64,000 nucleotides of DNA, taken from NCBI GenBank assembly GCA_026075535.2, contig AP026542.1, positions 12,710,001 through 12,774,000 on the forward strand. The letters run 5' to 3'. Each line of letters starts with the position of its first letter. Position 1 is the first letter of the stretch. Shown in pieces: positions 23,149 to 33,517 of the stretch. The translations under genes and the position numbers were made by a program. The stretch comes from Tricholoma matsutake (Eukaryota; Basidiomycota; Agaricomycetes; Agaricales; Tricholomataceae). A model generated the notes under the pieces. The model worked only from the letters and a program-made list of their open reading frames with translations. It was not told where the DNA came from and searched no databases.

Positions 23149-23570
23149 CATCACAAAAGCCTCCAATGTGTCCAATCTGAGCTTCACATGGGTCATAGGT
23201 TGGCACACAACACAAGGCCTCACTACCTCCAATATTCCCATAACCATGAAAGACATGAATGGCTGTGCATTCACCATCATGGTCAACCATAATTCCTCAT
23301 CAACAACTCCTTTGTCTCCTGAATTCACTGGTATCATGTGTGACCCCACTCCCACTACTGCACCTGATGACATAGAATTTGAGGGGTGGCTTGTTATCAA
23401 GGAGGAGCCAAGAATTATTGTTGACTAGGGGAAATACTCTGCTCCAGTGGACAATAGTATTTTCACCTTTGATCCTCTGAACCAGACTGGACACACTGAT
23501 ATATCATTGGCTGATTTTCCTTTTCTTGTCAACACTGGCCACAGTTAATATTTCCCCTAATCAATTGGAT

Positions 23571-23701
23571 TTCTCTCTACCCAATTCATTCTTTTTTTTT
23601 CTTTCTTTTTTTGGTGTCATTTTTTGGACCTCTCAGGGTACACCCTATTATGGTCTTTACATCTTAGAGTATCTACTTTAGGCCCTGTTGCCTTGCCCTT
23701 G
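23571..23701. other. short spacer between Copia remnant and hAT-like element
   Basis: Pyrimidine-rich sequence with no feature beyond the left target-site duplication CCCCAGTC at 23702-23709. Confidence 0.4.
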
Positions 23702-24159
23702 CCCCAGTCTAGGCAATAGCATGGGTATGGGTAGGCACGGGTACAGGTATGGGTCATGAAATCATAACCTGCAACCTGTGACCTACCTGTCACCAAGGAA
23801 GCAGCTCGTAGTAACCAATGTTAATCTATGTAAAATTATTTAACTAACTACATATTTAAAAATACAAGCGGGGTGAGCCCAGCTCATTGAGTAGAAAAGG
23901 GAGGGTTTATATACCCTGGGATGCGCATGGGCCATTTGGCCTTGTGTGCACCAAGGCACGTCTTCATTGATTGTTGACATGTTATTTACCTACATTTGTA
24001 CCTGCTTTGTTCTTAACCACAGACCCTCATCATTGACGCCGCTGCCTGCTCCTCCCTCATCCACCTACCACCACCATCACCTGCTCCTTCAACCCCCACT
24101 GCCACGGCCCCCATGCCCTTCAACATGCTGAACACAGCCACAGCCAACAGAAAGAAAAT

Positions 24160-24250
24160 GGGCCCAAATGCCATACATTGGTGTTTGGGCCCAGGTAAGT
24201 TTGTTTTCTTTTGTTCTTCTTTTTACTAACCACTTTGCATTCATTTTTAG
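24160..24250 (+). repeat. hairpin/intron cassette, copy 1
   Basis: Hairpin GGGCCCAAA ... TTTGGGCCC (24160-24192), then AG and a 56-nt intron-like segment (24195-24250) with donor GTAAGT, branch TTTACTAAC and acceptor TTTTTAG/GTTATAG. Confidence 0.6.
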
Positions 24251-24381
24251 GTTATAGTCATCTTGTAACAACAGGCCCAACTCTGCTACACCACCCTATG
24301 CACCGCTGTGAGCCCCTGCTTGCAGGGTGGATGGCAGGGTGACGACCAATGGCCGCAAACAAAGCCTCTCAGAAGCAATGC

Positions 24382-24459
24382 GGGCCAAATGACAATTGCA
24401 TTGTTTGGGCCCTAGGTATGTTTTTCTTGGTTTGTTTCATGTTTTTATCAACTAACTAG
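24382..24459 (+). repeat. hairpin/intron cassette, copy 2
   Basis: Hairpin GGGCCAAATG ... TTGTTTGGGCCC (24382-24412), followed by donor GTATGT (24416) and a CAACTAACTAG stretch. The acceptor is less certain than in the other copies because the branch-like CTAAC lies too near the first AG. Confidence 0.45.
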
Positions 24460-24940
24460 GGTTTTATTTCGAATTTTTACGATGGAATCTAGTGATAACA
24501 ATGGACACCAACAGGTGACAAACCATGCCCACCCTCCCCATCCAACCAGGATGTGAGGCCATGTGGTGGGGTTAGGAAGGCACAGAGGGATTCTGGGAGA
24601 CCCCTAGAGGAGGATACCCAACAGGTAAGCACCCCCTACCCATGCCACATCGCTAACCCCCCCTAACCCTGCTCACCTAGGACCTACCACCACCACCACC
24701 AGAGCCGATAATGCACCCCTGCCATGCCTATGAGCCACTGCTTGTAGGGTGGATCGCGGGTGTTGGCAGCCAACAATGAGGGACAACACAAACAGGCCCA
24801 ACACAACACAACATGAACAAGCCCAACACAACAAGGAGACGATCGGTGAGGGGACTGGCAGGGCAGCAAACACCACCACAATGGCATGGCGAGGACAGGG
24901 ATGGGGATGGGATGACAATGACAATGATGACAGGAGGTGT

Positions 24941-25017
24941 GCCCAAGAGATGTCAATGTCTCTTGGGCTGTACATATATTCTTTTTCTTCTTTATTCTTA
25001 CTAACTAATGTTTTTAG
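24941..25017 (+). repeat. hairpin/intron cassette, copy 3, with compensatory hairpin
   Basis: Hairpin GCCCAAGAGA ... TCTCTTGGGC (24941-24968): the arms differ from the other copies but still pair perfectly. Then a 48-nt intron-like segment with donor GTACAT, branch CTTACTAACTAA and acceptor TTTTTAG/GTTCTAATT. Confidence 0.55.
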
Positions 25018-25230
25018 GTTCTAATTAAGACTGGGATGATGTTGCGACTGCCACCCCCCTCTCGCTCGCAAATGCGAGTGGGGTTCTTAGTATAATAAAT
25101 AGCTATTAATGTAATTGAATTATGATATAATGTATATATACTTGGGGGTTGTATGAAACCCATGTGGGTACAGGTATGGGTAGAGCTCTGCATACCTGTG
25201 GGAGTACCCGTGCTATTGCCTACCCCAGTC

Positions 25231-25621
25231 CTAGCACCTCAGATGACATGCCCCAGGCAATCACTCCCCCTTCCAATTCCCCAAATTGTTTAGGACCACA
25301 GGACCTTCTTCAACCTCTTCTCTCATTCACTTGAGTTGTTTGCTCTGTATGACTATTAACTGCCTGGCCATTAGATGGCAGGCACAATTTGGACAGTGTA
25401 GACATTAGTGATCACTATTGCTGGTATCTTTAGCTGAACCCTTTGTGTATCTTCTGTAGCCCTCTGTGGGGCAGGCAAGGAATTTGATTTTGATTTTTAA
25501 GTCTGTGAGGACTCATGCCAGTGAGGAATTCTCTAAGTCATGAGGTATTCACCTTTAGCCAGGCACATGTGCCCCATTGCATTTATGTAGCTGGTTAGAG
25601 CTTTTACTCCCCTCTCGGTAC
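25231..25621. other. spacer between hAT-like element and element G
   Basis: Continuation of the sequence into which the hAT-like element inserted. Short frames only, and no repeat termini until the LTR at 25622. Confidence 0.35.
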
Positions 25622-26075
25622 TGTAAGGGGACGAGGGGGGACGAGGGGGGGTGCCCTGTGTATTTCTCCTATTTTTTATGTTTGTCCAATGTATTTTTCC
25701 TCACTTCATTTCCTTCTATTCTTCATTTTCTATGATTTTTCTTTATTAAACACTAATTTCCCTTTCTATCACATTTGTGCATGTTGACAGTTTTATATTT
25801 AGAAGTGGAGTACCCCTTCTGACATCTACCCCTGGGTATGATGTCATTCAGTGGCCTTGATCTGCCTATTTCTGCCTATTTCTATTTTTAGACTATTATT
25901 CGATTTTTGCAATCTTCACATATACTGGGCATTGGTAAAGGGGTCCTTAGAGTTTTCTTTTCAGATTTCTCTTTACTAGGTGTGCCTCCACTCCCTGTAA
26001 TATGTACCATAATTTCAACTTCGGATTTCCCTTTGCTAGTCCATTAATTAAGTGGCTTCTAAGGTTGCCCTTATA
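25622..26075 (+). mobile_element. 5' LTR of Gypsy element G (family A)
   Basis: Starts TGTAAGGGGACGAGG and ends AAGGTTGCCCTTATA, collinear with the LTRs of elements A and E. The 5 bases before it are GGTAC. A gag frame starts inside and continues out of it. No matching 3' LTR is in the window, because its gag fuses to element B at about 26938. Confidence 0.75.
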
Positions 26076-26106
26076 GTAGAAAACTCTCTCCTAAGGCCTG
26101 AAATCA

Positions 26107-26938
26107 TGAATGTGCTGCCCAGGATAGGCAGGTACAGAGTGGATGACACTTCCCAAAGCTCCATAGACTCCATACACACTGTTCCCAACAGTCCTGCCTT
26201 CAGTGTGCCACCATTTTCGCTTAATGTGCCCCCTAGCGCCATGGACACATCAGAGTGCCTCAACGTGCTTGAAAGCGACATTACCAGAATACGAACACAA
26301 TTTGATTTGCTTAAATCTATAATCAAAAACTTTGTCAGAACCCTTCAGACTAGCTCCACAACCAATATTCCCCCATTGTGACTCCAAGCACACCCAACAG
26401 CAACACACCACCTAACACACCCACTAAGGAGTGTGCCCAGATCAAACTGTCCCCCCTGCTGAATTTAATGGTGTGCATGCACAGGGGGATGCATTCCTTA
26501 ATTCCTGTCAGTTGTACATCAGTCTCCAGTCACATCAATTTGTTGACGATGCTGCAAAAATTTATTGTGCCTTCACATACATGAAATCTGAACACAACTA
26601 TCTCTATGTGGACCATATTCTGCACCAAATGAAAGAGCTTGGTTCTCTACCTTTCTCCACTTGGGGTGACTTTCGAGCAGAGTTTGTATGCCACTTTTGT
26701 CCCCTCAACGAGTGCCACCGAGCAGTGACACAGCTCAAGTCATCCTCTTACCATCAGGCATGTCAATCTGTGGATGATTATATTGATGAGTTTAAGGATT
26801 TGGTGGACATGGCAGGATATGGGAGTGGGCTGCCAGTTGTGGTAAAGTTCTGACAGGGCCTCAATCAAGAGATTCAGGACCAGATTGCACAGATGTTGGA
26901 AGGGCACCCAGCAGACAATGACATCTATGCTTGGTATG
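26107..26938 (+). pseudogene. Gypsy gag of element G (family A)
   Basis: Frames MNVLPRIGRYRVDDTSQSS, then AFLNSCQLYISLQSHQFVDD to WGDFRAEFVCHFCPLNECH, QSVDDYIDEFKDLVDMAGYG and LEGHPADNDIYAWYE. It aligns throughout with element A gag (18011-19170) and keeps the QSVDDY region open where A has a stop. It is broken by a shift near 26380-26430 and a TGA after VVVKF. At YAWYE it switches to a different gag (element B) without a stop. Confidence 0.7.
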
Positions 26939-27831
26939 AATTGTCACAACCTCACCTCAACAATTTCTCACTCTTTTGTCAACACTTTAAATCTCACTTT
27001 GGAAATCCCAATGTGGCTTCAGAAGCTACTAGGAGGATAGAATTCAGGATCTCAAACAAACTGGTTCTGCGGCTGCATCCTCTGCTCATTTTCATGAGCT
27101 CATTGTCCATGTCAAATGGAACGATGAGGTCAAGATTCATTTTTTTTATCAGAACCTCAAAACATCAGTCAAAGATATGATAGTGAACACAAAGGTTAAC
27201 AATCACCCTACTGACTTCGAACAGTACTCTGACTGGGTTATCAATGTTGACAATCATATCCACAACTGCAATCTCAAATGCAAAGCTGAAATGAAGTCCA
27301 CAAATCAAAAATCCACCTCTTCCTACAACAATTCCACCCCTCATCACTCATCGGTCCTACTATATTTTTTAAAATGAAAGACCAGCAACTGGACTGCAAA
27401 GACTGGTCCATAAATAGACCTCTGGTCTGGTCTTTTCCAGTCCAATTCAGTCCAGTTTGAGTCTTTTTTTTGGTCCTATAGACTGGACCTGCAAACACTA
27501 CCCATCAAACACATACCAGAGTGCATGCTGATCATTCTCACTCTTTGAACAGTGTTTACTCATCCACTCCTTCCTATGTACCTCCTCCTCCTTCAATATC
27601 TTCCACTCTACCTCCTGGCAAACCTATGGAGATTGATGCCAGCAAGACTGGCAAATTCTCTAAGCCTCATGGTCCTCTGACTACTGAGGAAAAAGAGGGC
27701 CAATGCAAGAATAAGCTTTGCATGTACTGCAGAGGTAGAAACCATTTTGCTGACAGCTGCCCTAACATGTCTAAAGTGGCAAAGAAACACCTTGTGGCTT
27801 TGAAGGCTTCTTCCCAATTGGGAAAAGCCTA
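26939..27831 (+). pseudogene. gag of Gypsy element B with CCHC knuckle
   Basis: Begins mid-domain with QPHLNNFSLFCQHFKSHFG, the capsid-like segment common in fungal Gypsy gag, then after a frameshift near 27040 FHELIVHVKWNDEVKIHFF and DMIVNTKVNNHPTDFEQYSD. The zinc knuckle CMYCRGRNHFADSC (about 27720-27765) is intact. A truncated hAT-like fragment (27358-27500) splits the Ser/Asn-rich linker. The true 5' part and 5' LTR of B are missing and replaced by element G's. Confidence 0.7.
27358..27500. mobile_element. truncated member of the TAGTGTTT hAT-like family
   Basis: Right end GGACCTGCAAACACTA matches the terminal repeat of the elements at 57620-58469 and 52319-54050, and about 140 bp are collinear with the reverse complement of 57620-57770. 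The left end is lost. It sits in the linker of element B gag. Confidence 0.6.
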
Positions 27832-28070
27832 ACTGAAGGTACCGCCATCCCAGGGCTTTCAGTTGATGTTGGGACACATCCTTCTGCTCCTTCTCGAGAG
27901 ATGGAGCCCCAATTTGTCCAAACTATGGTGAATCATTTGTTTCTAATTTCTCTTGTCTCACTGCTCCTGCTTTTATTTTTGCTTCTTCATCTTATTTATT
28001 CTCTTCAAACCATTTTTTCATCTCTGTTAAACTTTCATTTCCTAATTGTGCTCCCATTTGGACATACACC

Positions 28071-28520
28071 ATGATTGATTCTGGCACCACTGCTTCATGT
28101 ATCTTGGACTCTTTTGCTACTCGACATGGGTTATCTAGGCATCTAAATGACATTCCTGTTCCCATCATGGTGGTTGATGACTGTCCCATTGCATCTGAAT
28201 TGATCACCCAAGATGTTCTTACTAACATTTCTATTGGTTCTCATTCTGAAACTCAGGCACTTGCTGTCGTAGCTGTCAGTTACCTGCTTATTTTGGGACT
28301 TGACTGGCTGCAGCATCACAACCCACATATTTATTGGGCTGAGTCTCATCTCATGCTCAAATGCTGTGGTTCTCATGCCAAACCTACTATGGTGTATGCA
28401 AAGGGCTCCAGTCATGCGGTGCAGCCTTACTTGTCTGTGCATTCTTTTGCAAGTGTTGGTTTAGGCTTTGGTCTATCTAGCCCTCTTTTGTCTCCTTTGC
28501 ATTCTTCAGGAACTGGTTAA
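28071..28520 (+). pseudogene. aspartic protease of element B
   Basis: The frame opens with MIDSGTTASCILDSFATRHG, the D-S/T-G active site of retroelement proteases, and later has LLILGLDWLQHHNPHIYW, the conserved ILG.DWL..hNP.IDW segment where protease meets RT. Active-site residues are kept. A Ser/Leu-rich tail follows to the stop. It is out of frame with both gag and RT. Confidence 0.7.
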
Positions 28521-28778
28521 TCTCCACCTATGTTTCCTTCAGAATCTCCTACACACAAATCTACTGCACCCACAACTTCATTCCTCTCAGTTTTTGTTGC
28601 ATTGAATAGCTACAAAGCCCCCTGACCCACCTTCTACACCTAATGTGAAGGTGATCAGTGCTCTACAATTCTTCCATTCAAATAAAAATAATGGAGAAGT
28701 TTGCTTGTTATGTTTTCATGATTCCTCATCCCAGTTTGCATCAATTCTTTTCACTCTGACTCAACTACTCCTGATGGA

Positions 28779-30796
28779 TTGTCTGATGCCTTTTCTCTAC
28801 CCAAGAATGCTCACTCTGATTCCACTGATGATTATCATTCTTCTGTTCCACAGAAATATTGGCCTTGGGCAGACACTGTTTTCAACGCATCCAAATTTGA
28901 AAAGCTCCCTGAACATCATTCCTATGACATTGACATTGAGCTTGAAGAAGGGAAAGCACCTCCTTTCAGTCCAATCTATTGTCTCACACCTGTTGAATGC
29001 AAAGCCATTGCTGAGTATGTCAGCTCAAATCTCAGGCACAGCCATATTCATTGTTCCACATATTTGGCTGGAGCCCCAGTTCTTTTTACTTGCAAGAAGA
29101 CTGGAGATATTCGACTTTGTGTCGATTTTCATGGCCTCAATGCCATCACACATAAAAATTGGTATCCACTTCCTCTCATTAATGATCTTCTCAATCAAGT
29201 TCACCGCTGTAAAATTCTTACAGTCATTGATCTCAAATCCACTTACAGCCATCTTTGCATACATGAAGGTGACGAGTGGAAAACTGCTTTTTGAACACAC
29301 CTTGGTCTTTTTGAACATCTTATAGTTCCTTATGGTCTTACTAATGCCCCTGCTGCTTGGCCATCATTTATTCAGGATGTCCTTCAGGACCTACTGGATA
29401 TTGTTTGTGTTGTCTATCTTGATGATATTTTAATTTTTTTCAAAGCACAGAAAGAGCATGATATCTATGTTGGCATGGTCCTTGACTGCCTTCGAGATGC
29501 TCATCTCTGTGCTAATGCTGCTAAGTGCGAGTTTGACCACACTGAAGTAGAGTACTTGGGTTACATCATTAGTGCTGATGGCATTAAAATGAACCTCAAG
29601 AAACTTCAAACTATTTCTGATTGGCCTGAACCAACAAAGGTCAAAGAACTTCAATCTTTTCTTGGTTTTGCCAATTTTTATCATCATTTCATTGACGGTT
29701 TCTCTCATTTAATTCTCCCACTTATGGACCTAACCAAAAAATTCTCTCCTTGGAATTTTTCTGATGCTGCTCAAGATGCATTTCATGTGTTGAAAGCAAC
29801 ATTTACTTCTCCTCTTGTTCTGGTCCATTTCAATCCCCTTGCACCTTGTACAGTTGCTACTGATGCCTCTGATTTTGCCATCTCTGGTGTACTCCAACAA
29901 CCAGATGGTGAAGGTCACCTGCATCCCATTGCCTTCTACTCTCAGAAACTCTCCCCAAGTGAAATCAATTATGACATTCACAATAAAGAACTCCTTGGAG
30001 TGATCGACTCTTTTCATGACATGCATGCTTGGTTACTTGGGTCTCTGTTTCCCATTTCAGTCATTTGCGACCACAAAAATCTCAGGTATTTCATGACTTC
30101 CCAACTTCTTAATCATCATCAAGCCCATTGGGCTATGTGTCTTTCTGACTTTGATTTTCGTCTCGAGTGGGGTCTGGGTCATCAAAATGTTGTGGATGCT
30201 CCTTCTCGACACCCAGATTTCATCCCTCAAAGGGGGGATGAGCACCTTGAAGCTAAGCGACAGGTGTTACTCACTCCAAAACACACCCAAAATCTTTTTC
30301 CCTCTGAAAACATTCCCAAATCTACTAACCCAACTTTTAATGGGTTTACCACTCTTTCTATTGACAATTCTGGTCTCCTCGAGCATTTCAAAACTGCTTT
30401 TCAAGAGGATACAGAATGGCATAAAGCTCTCATAGCTGGGGACTCCAATTTCACCACAGAAGGCAGTCTTGTATTTCATTCTGGTCATCTTTATGTTCCT
30501 CCATCTATGCATGCTAACATTTTTGCTTCTCAACATGACACTGTAATTGGTGGTCACCCTGGGCATAATAGGACTTTTGGATCTGTGTCTCATGACTACT
30601 CATGGCCCAGCATGAACACTTATGTTTGGCACTATGTAGAGGCATGTCCCACTTGTCCTAGGATTAAAACTCCTTGCCACAAACCTTTTGGTCTTCTCCA
30701 ACCACTTGATATACCTGCTCAGCCTTGGCCATCCATCTCTATGGATTTTATTGTCAAACTTCCAACATCTCATTGTTACAACTCAATTTGGGTCAT
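28779..30796 (+). pseudogene. RT, RNase H and integrase N-half of element B
   Basis: RT has FEKLPEHHSYDIDIELEEGK, VLFTCKKTGDIRLCVDF, ILTVIDLKSTYSHL and VVYLDDILIF, so its catalytic Asp residues are intact. One TGA (29292-29294) replaces the Arg of AFRTHLG. The long frame 29475-31019 continues with thumb, RNase H (VATDASDFAISGVL, NKELLGVIDSF, CDHKNLRYF) and the integrase zinc finger (HDTVIGGHPGH, CPTCPRIK). It reaches SISMDFIVKLPTS, the first core Asp, then WVIV, where element C enters at 30797. The integrase resumes at 49570. Apart from that insertion this is the best preserved pol in the window. Confidence 0.85.
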
Positions 30797-31504
30797 TGTC
30801 AAGAACCGTTCCTTGCCCGATTGGAACCCACATCCACCTGACCCTTTTCTGCACCTCGAACCCAACATTCGTCAACTCCTCCCACTTTCATTCCCAGCTG
30901 CCTTGCACTGCCCACACTGCTGTGCTCCAGGCCACCTTGTACAGCAACCATGGCCACCTTCCCAAGGCTGCCATCCCTTTTGCAAATTTGACTACAGATT
31001 CCTGTGTTGCTCCCGCTAGGTAATTTATCTATGCAGTCGAGACACTCCTGCAGCCTCCGCTTCTGTTCCACCTTTATTCCAGACTACAGTATTTAAGCTT
31101 AGTTAGTTTCACCTTGTATCCCTCAGTTTGTATATCGACATAGACTTGACAAAGCCCCATCTTTAACTTGCCAATCTAAATCTTGTTCTACTCCTACCTC
31201 TGTCCTCTAAGAGTCTGAAACTTCCTTTGACTCAACCTCTAGTTCTTCCTTCCAAGCTTTGGTCTCACCTGAGCTTAACCCAAGTCCTTCTGTACATTTA
31301 CCTGCACTTCCCCACTCCTACCTCCAAACCTTTGTCTCAAAATTAGGACACCAGATGAGGTGAAGGGTGCAGCTTGTTATAAGCTGAAGCCGAGTCCTTT
31401 CTGTTCCCCTTCCCAGGACCCACTACAACCTGACAACTTTCCATTATCAACACCCACAGGGTCCGACTGGACTCCGATGTGCCTTCTAGGATCAGTTCTT
31501 AACA
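30797..31504 (+). mobile_element. 5' LTR of element C
   Basis: 708 bp, TGTCAAGAAC ... GTTCTTAACA. Matches the 3' LTR once the 1058-bp solo LTR there is removed. Contains TATTTAAGC (about 31090) as a promoter-like motif. Confidence 0.85.
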
Positions 31505-31567
31505 GTATATACGAACTCACACTTCACTCATCTCATTCCTCTCAATGACCCCTACTGAGACCCACCA

Positions 31568-32880
31568 GTGCACAACCAGAAATTCCCAATGCGCCAGTAC
31601 TATTCCTGGAATCTCTGCAATTCAGCGATCCACCCTTCCCAACCCTCGACCTGCCACTACTTTCAGAGTATCTTCCAGACCCTCAAACATTTTCCAACAA
31701 ATCAGCTCAGGAGCCCCTCAATCAGTGCTAATCTCATGTCCACCCATGCCCCGCACCCTTCTGCTGACCTGGAATGTTTTCGATCAAGAACTCCCCTTGA
31801 GTATGTAGGTGGCATCAACCAGCCTGAACACTTCAGGTTGGAAGATCCTGGTCTAGAGGATGGACCTCCCAGCAGACCTGATGACCCTAGTGGTCCCAAT
31901 GGCCCTGGGGGTGACCCCGATCCCAATGATCCAGATGATCAACCTCCCACGGTGGAAAACCCTGATCCAGGGGACAGGTTCATAGATGTCCTTTACAACC
32001 TCTTGGAGAGTATCCACACCCTTTGTCAGAACAATGCACCCAAGACTGAAAAAATCAAAGTTCGCGACCCTGACACTCTTGACAGTATCAACCCAAAGAA
32101 ACTTAGAGACTTTCTAGTCTCATGTAATATTCATTTCCACGACTGCCCACACATATTTTCCTCCAATGAGAAAAAGATCATATTTATCCTTTCTTATCTT
32201 AAGGGATCAGCTCTTAGTTGGTTTGAGCCTGGTCTTAATGACCTGACAGATTCTGCACACTGGATGTGGGACTATGAAGCTTTCCTTGCTGAGCTGGAAA
32301 GCAACTTCGGCCTGCACAACCCAGTCAGAGACATGGAAAAAGCTCTCTCTGACTTAGCAATGAAGAAAGGTGGTCATATCATGAAATATAATGTTGACTT
32401 TTGGGAATTAGCTTCTAGGGTCAACTGGAATGAAGCAGCCCTTTGTGATCGCTATTTCCACAGTCTTCCACTCTGACTTTGCATAGAAGTTCTCTGGGGT
32501 GGTAAACCCAATACTCTTCCAGAACTGCACTTGAAAGCGCAGGACAGTGACGACATCTATTGGATGCAAGAAGATGAATCCCGCTTTGAAACAAAGAATT
32601 CCAGTAACTTCACTAACCCTAGTCAGAAGGACACTTCCAAAAGTCCTTCCCCATCTACCAACCAATCCTCTTCGAACTCTGCCCATGGTAACACCTCCAA
32701 CCAGCAGTCTTCCATGACAAAGAACACTCCCTGGGACAAGCCGTCCACCTCCAATAAGTTGGGGAAGAACAGCAAGCTTACTGGGGAGGAACGAGAACAT
32801 CGCATGAGAGAATGACTTTGCCTCTACTGCGGTGAGGAAGGGTACATGGCAGGAAACTGCCCAAAATCCAAGGCCACAAA
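31568..32880 (+). pseudogene. gag of element C, altered zinc knuckle
   Basis: The main frame (302 aa) has a Pro/Asp-rich middle (GPGGDPDPNDPDDQPPT), then the capsid-like VRDPDTLDSINPKKLRDFL, FILSYLKGSALSWFEPGL, LAELESNFGLHNPVRDME and DRYFHSLPL. A TGA at about 32475 replaces Arg, and the frame goes on with SDDIYWMQEDESRFE, a Ser/Asn-rich stretch and, after another TGA (32813-32815), LCLYCGEEGYMAGNCPKS. This knuckle has Tyr where the zinc-binding His should be. Gag forms the particle shell. Confidence 0.75.
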
Positions 32881-32985
32881 AGACTGTGCTTCCACTGTCA
32901 TTCCAGACACTGTGGACTTGGAAAAATAGTCTGCAACCCTCAGGAAACAGCCATTGGGGCTGGGGGTTGCATTGACCTTACCCAT

Positions 32986-33225
32986 TTGGCTGCCTACATT
33001 CATCTCAATGCATCCACTCTTTCTGACCCTGACTCCCTGACCACTCTTTTAACCATTCCTGACAAATCCACTCCTGTCCAAACTCTTATTAATTCTGGTT
33101 CCTCCCATTGCTTCCTCAATTCCTCCTTTGTGTTGGATAACCAACTCAGCACAAAATCCATTAACCCAATTGGATTACGGCTCTTTGATGGATCTTGCAA
33201 CTCCACCATAACTCGAGTCATCCAG
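32986..33225 (+). pseudogene. protease N-half of element C, catalytic Asp lost
   Basis: The frame reads LTIPDKSTPVQTLINSGSSH and ..FLNSSFVLDNQL. The active site DSG has become NSG at residue 36 of the frame. It continues to TRVIQ, where element F enters (target TCCAG/TCCAA). It resumes at 43334 with LLVTFPTSEMFNLSFYV. Confidence 0.75.
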
Positions 33226-33426
33226 TGTTGTGAGTTGGAGGGGTCCTTTTACTTAAGGGTCACACAACACTAAACACAAATAACTGGTATTGTGTAAGTG
33301 TCTATGATGGTAGTAAAAAGATTTCAGATAGGTAGTAGGACTCGCGCTTATGTAGGCATGAGTCAAAGGCAATAACATGTAGATTAAACAACTATATACA
33401 TTGGGGCATTGCCCCAGATCACCACA
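33226..33426 (-). mobile_element. 3' LTR of element F
   Basis: 201 bp. In minus sense TGTGGTGATCTGGGGCAATG to CTCACAACA. Preceded by the purine tract at about 33427-33438. Near-identical to 43128-43328. Confidence 0.85.
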
Positions 33427-33517
33427 CCCTCCCCCTTAGGCTCCATCTAACAGAGAAGCATTTTTTGTTGAAGAAAAACGAGATGATCCAACTGGTTGTC
33501 AGATCGTCTAGATCAGT

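Larger units (their letters stand above)
21640..23570 (+). pseudogene. Ty1/Copia gag and protease, element J
   Basis: Plus-strand pieces in order: LLDKLRSNYKYWCEEITIAS, NGIYEYVIGGITKPFLNEP and ANSCLAYAFIASSVAP (gag core). Then CSNPTCKKTRHTIEYCIKSA, a zinc-knuckle-like Cys/His motif, and IAAYMAASNQKKTQGQPHNS. Finally GKYSAPVDNSIFTF, ISLADFPFLVNTGHS, where the protease active site DTG has become NTG. It is split by a reversed solo LTR (22484-22858) in the middle of ..KTIDE/SKSIAAY.. and by a palindrome (22906-23148), and has several shifts. RT and RNase H are absent. The Asp to Asn change (GTCGAC to GTCAAC) fits CpG decay. Confidence 0.65.
23710..25222 (+). mobile_element. hAT-like non-autonomous element, TSD CCCCAGTC
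   Basis: Ends are TAGGCAATAGCATGGGTA and TACCCGTGCTATTGCCTA, an 18-bp terminal inverted repeat with one mismatch. An exact 8-bp duplication, CCCCAGTC, flanks it at 23702-23709 and 25223-25230. Eight-bp duplications with short TIRs are the mark of hAT transposons. There is no transposase frame in its 1.5 kb. Instead it holds three hairpin/intron cassettes and two GAGCC..TGCTTG.AGGGTGG motifs. Near both ends the sequence GGGTACAGGTATGGGT is repeated in inverted sense. Confidence 0.8.
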
